Positions 1-11,600 of a stretch of DNA of 64,000 nucleotides are shown here, piece after piece (the stretch's first letter is position 1; the number at the start of each line of letters is the position of its first letter). The stretch covers positions 32,050,778-32,114,777 of the forward strand of contig OX438744.1 in NCBI GenBank assembly GCA_949316235.1, given 5' to 3'. The notes beneath the pieces are model-generated. The model was given only the letters and a program-made list of their open reading frames with translations, was not told where the DNA came from and made no database searches. Source of the DNA: Oegoconia quadripuncta. Lineage: Eukaryota > Arthropoda > Insecta > Lepidoptera > Autostichidae. A program made the position numbers and the translations under genes.

Positions 1-448
1 CGAGAATAAACACGTCACGTATGCTAAGACCTTAAAAATGCAAAAACTTGCGTTGTCCCATCTAAAATCCGAGTACATTGAACTCGAATACATTTTTTCC
101 TATTCACATTACACAATCGCCTCTATATTTGACGGACGATAGAAACAAAAAGAAGGCGGTACCCACATCTATGCTTTACATAATAAAGAACACATCCGAT
201 GCGCCGTCACTGTTCATCGCTCCGTCGATCTCATTAAAAAAATAAATAAAAAAGGCATAACTCGTTTCTGAGGATTTCATATTTTAAAATAAGAATCTGT
301 GTTTTGAATAAGGAGTTAGTGCTAAGTCACGGCCGGATTGTAATGTTGTGTCGATTGTAGTTGCTTATAATTATACTATATATGTTCTTATATGCACAAT
401 AGTATAGTCTCAGATATATATATATAGGTATGTATACTAACGTAGGTA

Positions 449-1095
449 CTATAGTGTTTTTCACATAGGTGAAATGGCAAGAGAATTTGGTCATGAAGTC
501 CTAAGGCTTCCACCGTATCACTGCCAGTATAATTCTAATGAACTGATTTGGGCTCAAGTGAAATGTAATTTGTTTAAATGCTTTTCTTTCTTTCTATTGT
601 GTAATGAGAATAACATACATATATATTATGATTATTTAATTGCTTGAATTCTTTAAATTAATGTAGTTTTCTTTTTTATCTCAGGATACGCCGCACGGAA
701 TAATACAGCTCCACCTTTTACATCAACAAAAATGATGAAGTTGTTGAAGGAGGCCTGTTCAAATGTTACTGCTGAGGACTGGAGAAAAGTTGTCGAAAAA
801 TCAAAGATTTTAATTCTACATGACTGGGATAGGGTCGCAACAATTGATAATATTATAGATTCGCAATTAATAACACATGTAAGCGACGAATCAAGCGATT
901 CTTCGTCTGTAGAGGAAATGGAAGATTAATAAATAATTAAAACTTATTTATTTTGTTTTTTTTTTCTCTTAAATTATTGTCATTAAAGTTGATTCTTTGT
1001 TTTAAGTTTTTAAATTCGATTGTATCCTTACCACATCTCTAGAAACGTCAAATCTCAAACGTCCCCGGACCCATGCTATGTGAAAAACACTATAG
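449..1095 (+). mobile_element. short Tc1/mariner-type DNA transposon remnant with 19-bp inverted repeats
   Basis: Ends CTATAGTGTTTTTCACATA (449-467) and its perfect reverse complement (1077-1095) bound 647 bp. Inside lies the C-terminal piece of a DDE-3-like transposase, including LRLPPYHCQYNSNELIWAQ, where the last Glu of the DD-E triad sits. Everything before it (catalytic core, DNA-binding domain) is deleted. Confidence 0.75.
474..929 (+). pseudogene. transposase C-terminal fragment with one probable intron
   Basis: A first segment from the ATG at 474 reads to WAQVK near 576. A second segment from about 685 (after TTTTATCTCAG) reads YAARNNTAPPFTSTKMMK to EEMED and a stop at 927-929. The gap looks like an intron, but joining T from the donor side (AAAT|GTAATT) to GA on the acceptor side makes TGA. 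The fragment is therefore broken at the junction as well as truncated. Confidence 0.6.
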
Positions 1096-1440
1096 AGTAT
1101 GACATAATTAGTATAGTATAATATTAGTATTAATTTCAAATTGCAGCCTTACGTTCAACTGCGTGGTCCCCTCTCACTCTTTTACTAGAAAGTTCATACC
1201 TTTATCACAACACGGGCTTAGCGCGGATTGGTGGATTGCGGATATAATTATGATTAAGTTTTTAAGTCGTAAAGAGCTCCGAACGTCAGACTACAAGACT
1301 GTATTATTTGTTCATTAACAGAAACGGTTAATGTCCCTCTATTTGCATGTAGAGTAGTATCCTAATTGGATATCCAGTCCCAGCTCAAATTATTAATATT
1401 CGAACAGCTTTATACTTATGGTGTAGCAGTCTTCGATATT

Positions 1441-1722
1441 CGATTTTGATTAGCGAAGTTAAGTAATGGCTGACACGATCAGTACTTGATGGGTGACCAC
1501 TAGTGGCATTTTCATATAAATAAATATTTTGGACACTTACACCAATCATCGAGTCGCAAATTAAGCAAAGATTGTACTACAGATACTAGATAACGGATAA
1601 ACATACATAAATATGAATGTTTATGTCCCTCGGAGGACACAGTAATCGGTACAGTTTGTTTTCAATTAAATGTAGTTAAGACAAGTCGGTGGCCTACAGG
1701 GGCACTTGATACACTGTGAAGT
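1441..1722 (+). mobile_element. 5S rRNA-derived SINE, interrupted copy
   Basis: The head (AGCGAAGTTAAGTAATGG, then CAGTACTTGATGGGTGACC) follows the internal promoter region of 5S rRNA. The body (ACTAGTGGCATTTT, CGGAGGACACAG, TCGGTGGCCTACAGGGG) matches the other copies in this window. A family-C SINE tail is inserted at about 1517-1625. Confidence 0.65.
1517..1625 (-). mobile_element. family-C tRNA-SINE tail nested in the 5S-derived SINE
   Basis: Carries GACACTTACACCAATCAT and the ATAACGGATAAACATACATA segment of the family-C tail also seen at 10393-10545 and 41421-41655. Confidence 0.6.
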
Positions 1723-1939
1723 GGCCTCTAATTTGACACAAATCCATACAAAGGTGTATAAAGAAATCCAAATCTATTGTGTCTTCACGTTTAAACGCGA
1801 CGACAACAAGAGTCCTACATATACTATAGAATCTGTAGCGACATCTAGCCAAAACATGTGAAACTTCGTAGTGTGGCAGCCAAATTCAAACAAAAATATG
1901 CTGGATGTCGCTAATAAAAAAAGAGGCTCAGAGTCGGAC

Positions 1940-2105
1940 TAGTGCCCCGGGCCCCGATTCTCGCGCGTTCGACATATCACTGCCGATAGACATTGGTATG
2001 TCTATCTCTTTCACACTTACATGCATGTGCAAAAGCGACAGATCTATGGATGTCTATCGACAGAGAAATGTCGAATGCGCGAGAATTGGGGTCCTGAGGG
2101 TTCCC
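1940..2105 (+). repeat. long imperfect hairpin (MITE-like)
   Basis: CCCCGATTCTCGCGCGTTCG on the left pairs with CGAATGCGCGAGAATTGGGG on the right. The pairing continues inward through GATAGACAT and ATGTCTATC, for about 42 bp per arm. Confidence 0.7.
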
Positions 2106-2302
2106 TACCAAAACTTTGAAGGCCGTTTTTCAGAATTCAGGATGAAATAATATCGAAAATTATTTATGTATAATTATGCGGCTTTATATTAAAAAAACTT
2201 GGCTATAGTTTTTCTTTCTGTTTCACGCGACTCTCTACACAACCCAGTAATTTTTTTCAAGAAAATGTCAGTCAGTGATAGATAATCGAGCTTTATATAA
2301 TA

Positions 2303-2946
2303 CAGGGTAAAATTTAATTAGTGTAATTCCTGTTTATTGGTGACTCTACTGCTAATTACGAACAACTTTAACCAAGGAACCATAGTCGAATTCGATCAAA
2401 AAAATTTCGATTACCCATAGAACGTAAACCATTCTGAAATCATCTTTAGTATGAAGTCCAACAATTTTCAGCTGAATTCGGCAATGGTTCCAAGTGGAAA
2501 AAAAGAGTCACCGGCCCAAAATTGTTGGACTTCCATATTAAAGGTGGTTTCAGAATGGTTTACTTTTTTTATTTTATTTATTTATTTATCATTTATTGCA
2601 CACAAGAAAAAAAACATACAGATACAACATAATAGAGACGACACAACAGGTTCTGCTTATTTCTACAATGCAATTTCTTCCAGCAGACCTACGAAAGAGA
2701 GATATGACTGGAAGAGGCAGATAAGACGTGCACAATCTAAAAAAAATGGATAAATATGATAGATAAAAAAAAAACCAAACTGACTGTAAATGTAACTATA
2801 CACTAATAAGTACATAAATACATAAATATTTGTATGGGTAAACGAAATATTTTTGATCAAATTCGACTATGGTTCTTTGGGGAAAGTTGTTCGTAATCAA
2901 GAGTGACGTCACCAGTTAATGGGAATTACATCAATTCACCCTGTAT
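2303..2946. mobile_element. MITE-like element, copy 1, with LINE tail inside
   Basis: Starts TACAGGGTAAAATTTAATTA and ends in CAATTCACCCTGTATA. The arms share GAACAACTTT and ACCATAGTCGAATTCGA in inverted order. A LINE 3' end (TTTATTGCACACAAG, about 2575-2720) is inserted after CAGAATGGT. Confidence 0.6.
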
Positions 2947-3147
2947 AGTTGGGATTATTAACTCAAAATGTATTTTCATACAAAACATTTCCTGCTGCTC
3001 TATAATCTACGATGGCAGGGACGGTGGATCCGTGGCACAAGTGAAGGCTTTTTTCTTAACGTTTTAGAACTTGCCCCTGTACATAACTGCTCGAAAAACA
3101 TTCAAATTGCTTTCATATCGATCAGCCATTTTGGTGCTACAATGCCA

Positions 3148-3470
3148 AATACTAATAAACCAATCTCAGTACAAGTCTTGAGGCTGTATCACCCGAGATG
3201 CGTCTTAAGAAGTTGACGCTATCTCAAGCTACGTGCTAATTTATAAACCAATCTTGAGGTCTACTCCGCTGAGATCACTTCTCAAGTATCGCCTCAGCGG
3301 CGAATGAATGATAGTCTTGAGTTCCGTTTATTAATACGTGAAACTCTCGAGTACTGCTTGAGTAAGCACACGCGTTTCAGGTGTCAAGTTAGGTTTATTA
3401 ATCGACACGTTTACTTGAGATCAGTCACAAGACTGTTCTCAATCTTGAGAATGGTTTATTAATACGGGCC
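3148..3470. mobile_element. MITE-like element rich in CTCAAG/CTTGAG motifs
   Basis: Ends ACTAATAAACCAATCTCAG and GAATGGTTTATTAATAC are inverted. CTTGAG or CTCAAG recurs about ten times between them. No coding sequence is seen. Confidence 0.5.
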
Positions 3471-3659
3471 ATAGACACGAAGGATTCCTCCATATACTCC
3501 TAAAAACTTCTTACACGCATCGAGGTCTATATTCTTAATTCCGTTGTGTACGCAGTTTTGCAGCTAAGGCTGATATTATTTCTAAAATTCGATATAATCT
3601 AGCCAGATAAATCACTTAGTCACTGCCGCTGTGGCCTGTACTAACCTGCAAATTTTACA

Positions 3660-3775
3660 ATTATTTCAAATTGTGTTTGTATTGACTTATTTAAAAAGAG
3701 CAACCCCGGAGTTTCTTGCTCGTTCTTCTCTGGGGAGACTGCCTAGTGAATGAGCGATAACTGTATATCATGGCG
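3660..3775 (+). mobile_element. LINE 3'-UTR fragment
   Basis: Carries AAAGAGCAACCCCGGAGTTT and TTGCTCGTTCTTCTCTGGGG, which recur downstream of a reverse-transcriptase end at 61440-61510 and in part near 14115 and 26445. Confidence 0.5.
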
Positions 3776-4190
3776 ATTTCAAATGTTATTCTTATAACTT
3801 ACGAAATAAAAAACATTTTTTTGATTTTGCGATCGCCAACTCGCCTGCCCAGTATAAGGTTTAGGTTGCAATCGGTGAAGTACGATCGCCGTCAGTCAAA
3901 AACCCTTATTAGTACAGTTTTCGTATATTTATAAAACGAAATATTTCATTTTATTACCAATGATTGAACCGCCAAAAATTGGTGAAACAACTAAGCAGGG
4001 TGGCTTAGAGTAGTCGATGGATAGTGGAGCAATATTGACACATCAGTGGCTACAATATAATAATAATAATAATAAATAATAAAAGGTATTTATTCATCAC
4101 AAAAAAGAAAAAAAAACACAAGCATACATAGAAACGAGAACCACAGTATTGTGAGGAGTGGATGTTGATTAAATATCAGTAATATACCGG

Positions 4191-4640
4191 TGAGTTTTTT
4201 TACCGTAAGGAAAAAAGAGGGTATATTAGGTAAGTGAAATAGAAGTCATTGGTATAGGTAGTATTTTTTTTTCAAAACCCACTACTCACGCGCCTGCCGA
4301 AGACTGATAAGCGATTGGCGAGATTCGTAGGGTTCCTACATGCAAAATTTATTTGGAACTCCAAGTTTACTTTATTTATTTAATTCAAAGATGTAATTAT
4401 GTGGAATAGGCTATAAACGCGATCGTCAAATGACACAAGGCTTTATTCGTTGATGGTTCTTCTATCAGTGGAAACCTCTAATTGGCTTTCAGTTTCTTAG
4501 TTTAAGTGATAATTTGTAAAACAGCTGTTGGTTTTCCCAAGAAAATAAAATAAAATGGTTTTGAAAAAAAAATATTAAACCACCTATGCCCAATACCTTC
4601 TACCTATTTTTTTTTCCTTATGGTAAAAAACCTTTGGATT
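4191..4640. mobile_element. MITE-like element with A/T-rich inverted ends
   Basis: TTTTTTTACCGTAAGGAAAA on the left matches the reverse complement of TTTTCCTTATGGTAAAAAAC on the right. GTATTTTTTTTTCAAAACC also pairs with GGTTTTGAAAAAAAAATA. One end of a related copy lies at 38848-38890. Confidence 0.5.
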
Positions 4641-4779
4641 ATAAAATCTTGAATGTTAGAAAACAATGGAAAATAAAATATATATAATGCGATGAAACTC
4701 TTTCCCCCGACTTAATATACATTTGTTCTTTTATGATGAATTGTTGATAATATATTTTGGACTAAAAAAAACCAGCTAA

Positions 4780-5394
4780 TATTTTTAGGTATACATATTT
4801 ATTTATCAATTACGCGGTCACATGATATAAATTAAATTATGTACAATTAAATAATACAGTTAAATATAAAAATAATATTACAGACTTTGGTCGGTTCCGA
4901 CGATCGTCTCGGGGATGCTTTGGTGGCTACAAACATCCGAGGGAGGGTCGCCCGTGTTAATGCTACCGGACCGAATCTATGGCAACATTGATTAACAAGC
5001 TTAGTTTTTTTAAAGGAAGCTGCTTTTGAATTCTGTTAGACGTGGACAATAAATAAAATAAAACAAAATAATAACGTTGGCGACAATAAATAAATTAACA
5101 TTTAAACAGTGACTAGAGAGTAGAGAGCGAGGATTCGATCGTCCAAGCGACATCTCATAGGCATTCGACAGGGTGTAACACTTAACGATACTTAAATAAA
5201 TTAATAAATAATTTAATATAAAAAAGAACTCCTTCACACTTAGACTCCGAATCGTATAAAAAATCGTATTCCATGCTCAATATTCAAATTATATTCCAGT
5301 TTTTTTAAGAGAATCTAAGGGGTTACCGCAAGGTTGCGACTTGGGTCCCTTACTTTAAATGTCAGTCCATGTTTTGTTTAGTTTTTGTGATGTT
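4780..5394 (-). other. bt: probable 3' UTR of projectin
   Basis: The stretch after the stop codon has no coding signal and few repeats. A canonical AATAAA on the minus strand lies at 4798-4803, about 590 nt beyond the stop. An ATTAAA at 5212-5217 could give a shorter end. The length is an inference. Confidence 0.4.
4798..4803 (-). terminator. candidate polyadenylation signal AATAAA
   Basis: First canonical AATAAA on the minus strand downstream of the projectin stop. No RNA evidence is available here. Confidence 0.4.
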
Positions 5395-5601
5395 TTAGAC
5401 GTCTGCGACGTTGAGATAGAAGGCTGCTAGGGAGTCTCCCTTGGAGCCGACGGCGCGGGTTTGGTACTGTCCGCTGTCGTCGGAGGAACACTTGGCGATC
5501 TCAAGACGATACCGGGAAGTGCCTTCCATGGTGAACCTGTAGCGTGGTGACGTCTCGTCGATGGGTTTGCCGTCCTTCAACCATTGCAGCTGGAGTGGTG
5601 G
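5395..5601 (-). CDS. bt: projectin e52: last Ig and stop codon
   Basis: Covers p4407-p4474, entered in phase 0 after acceptor ATCCCACAG. It encodes [34 protein letters not shown] and ends LNVADV followed by TAA. The protein therefore ends within a few residues of the last Ig strand. Confidence 0.95.
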   Translation of the reverse strand, partial: PPLQLQWLKDGKPIDETSPRYRFTMEGTSRYRLEIAKCSSDDSGQYQTRAVGSKGDSLAAFYLNVADV

Positions 5602-8600
5602 CTGTGGGATATATTACAGATTTAGAATAAAATACGAAAACTATACACTTCATGTAGAATTATATTCATCATCATTATGATCAGCCCGTAAACATCCCAC
5701 GTATAATGAAGGAGTACGGGCCATAGTCCACCACGCTGGCACAGTGCGGGTTGAGGACTTCTTGTCTTGAATTTTTATTTCTCAGGCATACAGGTTTCCT
5801 CACGATGTTTACCCTTATACCCTTTATATAACATATACCCTTTTATTAGTGAATCCTGTGGCCACCACTGGATTACTTCACAGTAATCCAGTGGTGGCCA
5901 TGGTTCCCCCATCAACCATCTCAGTTTTTCGGGCTTAATCTACAGAGGCTCCTCTTTATTCTATCTTAAGGCTCTTAGGCAGTTCTTGGGGAGCTTTTAC
6001 AAACACAGCGTCCAGACTCAGCAGTCAGCCCCAAAAGTATTCTTTTTTTATGCACAAGGGGTTACTACTTGACCTCAATCACAACTGACGTTAAGTAAAG
6101 ATAAGGTCGAAGGTGGAAGCGTACTGACCCTGAACCCCCAACTCATTTTTGGGAGACTGTCTATCTTATCTCTGGCAACCGGAACACAACAATGCTATTA
6201 ACATTGCTGTTTGGCGGCAGATTTAGATAAGATGGTGGTAGCTAACCAGGCGGACATTTAAAATGCCCTACCACCAACCAAACCGAGTACTAAACATGTA
6301 CTCCGCTGGGGATAAACCCTATGTTGTTTACATTTGAGCTACGGAGGCAGTCATCATTCAGATGTTTGCTCAATTTCCAGTATTCTGTATTTCCGGTATC
6401 CCCAAGAGATCCATTGGTGAACAGCTCGCTCACCTTGTCCAGCTCCGCGCTGAAGACAGCTGGCTCCGCGCTGGCGACGGTGGCGGAGGCCGGGAAGGCG
6501 GCGTACTGCGGCGCTGCGGAGACCTCCCCGGGGACCGTGACCACGAGTGAACAGGACGAGAACGACTCGCCGGCATCATTGAACGCCTCGCATGTGTACA
6601 CGCCTATGGACAAATTGAATTATTATTATTATTATTAAATTCTTTATTGCACACAAAAATATAATACAAAGAACATTTAACATAGATGATGAAGTGTACA
6701 AAGGTGGTCTTATCGCTGATAGCGATTTCTTCCATACAACCTTAGTTAAAGAAGCTTTTTAATAAGTAGTTGGATAGTGCTGTATTATTGAATTATTGAA
6801 TAGTAGTGGGCATTATTTAGTGAGCAGTTGTCAAAAGTAGCTAGAGCACATAAAATTACTTTTTTTCAATAAAATTCACGCTAATATTTTAAACTAGATT
6901 TCGCTTTTGGGATAACTTTATCGCGGATATGTTTATTTGGTTTATCCCGCGGGAACTACTTACTTATCCAAATCCGTTCGCCAGTTTTGTCGTCATTGAA
7001 CAACACGCAAACAAACATCCACACTTTCGCATTTATTAAACAAACGACCGATTGGTGTAGTGGATAGTGACCCTGTCAGCGAAACCAGTCTGTCTGTAAA
7101 CTTTCCAACGACTAAACCTTTGAATCGATTTGAAATGTGGCAGATAGGTAAACTACGACAAGAGTTCAGGATAAAGTAATTCTGTGTGCGAAAAAATGCT
7201 AAGATGAAGCTAATTATTTATTTATTTAACACTTTATTGTATATAAGCATATACGTCAAACAAAACAAAAAAAAAAACAGGAGAATATTAAAATATACAA
7301 AAGCTATTTACGTAATACACATAAAGTCGCGATATTTATCCCAAATGGGGTGGTCAGATCCTAAACTTAAGTGTTTCGAGTATTCTACAATTTTAAGTAA
7401 AGTTTGTTTAACAAATCCAATTATTATTATTCTGTATTTCCAATGAGGGCGCCACTGGACGGAATGAACCCTCTTAACCTGATATTTGTGGTGAGCGAAA
7501 TAAAGATTTTTTATTAATTTGCGATTTAATTTTAACTAATTGTCCTGTCGTGATTTTGTGCCGTAAAAAGTATGAGACTAAAATTGTATTAATTAATGTT
7601 GTATTAATAAATACACACCGGCATCTTCAGGGAAGATCTCTGCGATATACAGCTTATGGATGTTCGCCTCGCTGGAGTACTGGAAGTCCTTCGAGGGCTT
7701 GATCTCCTTGTTGTTGTGCAGCCAGACCACGTCGAACCTCTCCGCTCCCACGATCCTGAAGATGTAAGGCATCTTGTTGTTAGTTCAAGAATACAACTTA
7801 TTATATCTAAGATATCAAGTAATTATTTATTGTGTTAACTTTATAGAAGCAAATTGAGGACTGCGAAAGCGACTGAGCTACTTACTTCTACCTTCAAATG
7901 AAAGAGCAAGAAGTATCTCATGTTCGGTATGATTTTTTTTCTTTCTACATAACATGAGGAACTTTATCCCACATGGATTGGTCAGAATTATCCCAAACGT
8001 AAGCGTTTGGATGTTCCAAATATTACAAGTTTAATGCTTGATACAAGATCCATGGTAACCATAAACCACGTGACAACGTGCAAATCTATAGATCTTTTGA
8101 TGAAAAGTCCCTTAGTCGCCTCTCATTTCCATGGGATGTTTCAATTATATTTACATGCCGGAAACCATGTATTTCCATCACTAATTCAAATCAAAATTGC
8201 AATTTGTATAAGATATCTCATCTCACCTGCAGGAAAGCGTGACGGAATCGCCGTCGGTGACAATCTGAGACTTCGCGTGGTCTACTACCCTAGGCGGTTT
8301 ATCGCCTGTCTTCAGTCCGCCGGAGCCTGGTGTAGCTGCGGTGCTGTCTGCCGCTAGAGGATACAAGGTAATGACGTGTTAATCATACAACTTCCTGACT
8401 TCCTGCTCAAATTTTGCATTTCGCAAAAGGAGCACTTTTTAAGATGAGTGGAGATTTGGAAAATTGTCTAAAAATGAAAGAATCTTTGGTTTTGCGCAGG
8501 CAATTTTCTTAAAAATACAATCAATAAACACTTGACCATGGTGTACAAGTTGAGAAGTGCACCATATGAGAAGTGCACGAGTTGCTAAGTTCACCATTTG

Positions 8601-11600
8601 AGAACTGCACAAGTTGAGAAGTGTACCATTTGAGCATGGTGTACAAATTGAGAAGTGCACCAAATGCGTCAAACCCCCGCAATACAAGTTACGTAAAGCT
8701 GTCCTTTTTTAACTGTCCTCAGATCCTAGAGCGTTGAGTACCATACTGTAATACGGGCCTAAGTCACCCGACGTAGTTGTCCATAGAGTAAGCTGCTTGC
8801 TCATTTGTCACACCTTTACTAGTTTGATACTCACGTTTAACGGTGACCTTGCACTTGGTCTCGACCTCGCCTTGGCTGTTGATGGCCTTCAGCGAGTACT
8901 CGCCCTCATCCTCGGGGAACACTTCGCTTATCGCGAGGGAGGCAACGCCGTTCTTGTACTTGAGATCTACGACCTGTTCAGGGAGAACATATGGTATTAG
9001 TTTCGATATAAAATTGACATAAGTATGTAAGTAGTTGATATAGCAGTCACCTGCAGCTAAAAGTATTTCCTATAGTATATATAGTATATTTAAATTACAT
9101 TAATTATGTCGAACAAGCCAAAACAAGCCATGGGGTGTATTGTCATAGAACATGAATACCAATGGCTTGTTTTGCTTTGTACTACATGTATAATTTCTTT
9201 TATGCACAACGGGTTAGCACTTGACCCCAATCACACCTGATGTTAAGTGAAGATGAGGCCGAAGGTGGAAACGTATGTAGATGGGCGACTGGCTATCTTA
9301 TCTCGGACTGGCTATCTCGTCTTTCTCGCCGTCACATATGGTTAATTTTGCGTACTAAGTTTTTGAAAAGGGTACATTCAAAGGCGTTGAGTACTTATTA
9401 CATCGTCCATTTAGCCATTTTCAATCTTAAAGTTATTATAATTATTTTTATAATGAATTATTTGGATATTAAATTAATTTAAAAGATGTTTGTTTTACAC
9501 GTTGAAATGTAAAGGCGACATACCTCAGAGGAGTGCAGAGGCTTTCCGTTCTTGTACCACTGCACGCGAGGGTCGGGGTCTCCTCGCACGGAGCACGAGA
9601 GGAGAAGAGGTTTGGCGTCACGCGCTACCAGTACATCGGGTAAGGCGCGAGCGAAGCCGGGCGCACACATTGTGGAGTCTGACGCTGGCACTGGAGGAGA
9701 ATAATTTTGATGATTTGAATAAAAAAATCATTTAAGACGCTTATCCAGTCCCAAACTAGGCTAAACCTATGGTTACTACATAACGGATATATACATACAT
9801 ATCGTCACGACATTTATCCCAAATCGGGTGATCAGAGATGACCCAAACATTAGCGTTTGGGTGTTTCAAACATTCAAAGGTTAACGCTTGCAATATTTAG
9901 TTGAATTATTCAGAAATGCACGTAACAGGGGGGTTAGTCCATAGCCGTTAAAGCGTGATTTGCACGTTAGACGTCTTTTGGTTAAAAGTCGCGCTATATT
10001 TTAATCGAAGATTGTTTGTTTATAAATGTCGTCACTTTAACCTGTTGTTAACCTGTACAGTTCAGGAATCAGTCTCCACATAGTATTACATAAGTCTCTA
10101 GCTATATTTAACACTACTATACTAGTAATGATATAATGTGGAGAAAATAATTGATTATATTATATACTCACAGACAAGTTCCTTAGTTGCGCTTCTCGAC
10201 CGCGAGGAGGCGTCAGAGTCGAGTTTCGCTCCGTACTTCTTCTTACTGGCGTCCACGGACGACTGCGGGGAGTACTTGGGGCGGGGGGTGGCATGGCTCT
10301 TCGCTGGAGGGTCGATTGTCACCTACACGGTACAAAGTGGAGTTAGAACCATCCATGACAAAAATGAGAGATGTTAATGGATGGAGCAGCTGAATAATAA
10401 ATAAAAATTTCGGACATTTACACCAATCATTTAGTCCCAAACTAAGCAAAGCTGTTACCATAGAGGAATAACTGTTACTATGGATACAAGATAACGGATA
10501 AACATACATAAATATTTATAAAACATCCATGACTCGGGAATGTATGTTCGTTTCATTCCCGCCATATAGGCAGAAAGGCAGTGCCTACCCCAGCAAATTG
10601 TAAGCTTTCCTCGAAATACATTGTCTAGACAGCTAATTTATACTGAAGTGAATATTCTAAACAGTTGCTAAGATTACTAAAAGAGTATGTTATTATTATG
10701 CCTACCCTGTGACAAAACGCTGCGCACGTCACTGCTTTTAGCCAAGCTCAGTAAATAAAATTTCAGCTTTGAGTGCAATAAGGTCAAAGAATCAAAACTG
10801 GGTCATTGACACATCATTAAGCATAGCTTCCACTCACTATGGGTACGGGCCTAGTACAGATTGATGGATTGTAGGCCACCTATTGCTTTCAATTAGAAAC
10901 AAACGGTACTGCCTATTTAACGTACACTCCGTAGCATGGAAATATTCTTATGAAAATGTCGCTAATGGTCACCCATTCAGACTGACCGCACCAGAAGTTG
11001 CTTAAGTACGTTTATCAGAAACGAATGCTTGGCACGTATCCATCCTTAATTAAATATCTAAGCAATACCTTGGTCTTGGTAATGATAGGTGGCGGTGCTG
11101 GTTTGATCGGCTTCTCAATGTATCGCCTATCCCCGGAGTAGAGGAAGTTGTGCGCGAGTTCCGCCTGCTCAGGTGGTACCACTTCGCCTGGAAGAAGAAT
11201 TATAACTTAACCTTAACTAATGCACTTGGTATTACCATAGTAGAAGATAGTACACCATCTCTGGCACCGAACGAAATGTGATAGCCTACCGCCTGGATCG
11301 CAGGTTATTGCTGTTGGTGGGCCTTCTTCTTGAATTTAAAAGCTATGCTATGATCACTAGATGATAGGTCATTTGATACGACACGATATTTTTTGAAGAA
11401 CATAATTGAGGGAAAGATTGAAGGAAAGAGACCTAGGCGTAATTACTTTGACCAAGTGAAAGAAAATATGAATGTCGTGTCGTACCAAGAGGTTGATACG
11501 AGGGCGGAAAGTAGAGAGACGTGGCCATTACTCCACCGACAAGAGCATAGCTCTTAAATTGAAGAGAGAGACTACGATCACGGCTCTCTGCTTACCACCC

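Noticed and set aside
732..929. A small host gene at the left edge
   Set aside because: It is the last part of a transposase lying between perfect 19-bp inverted repeats.
5010..5237. Extra coding exon downstream of the projectin stop
   Set aside because: The frame is hydrophobic and AT-driven, with no Ig or Fn3 pattern, and the preceding exon ends in a normal stop right after a complete Ig.
8533..8668. CRISPR-like array
   Set aside because: The repeats are adjacent, degenerate and without unique spacers. The genome is a eukaryote with introns.
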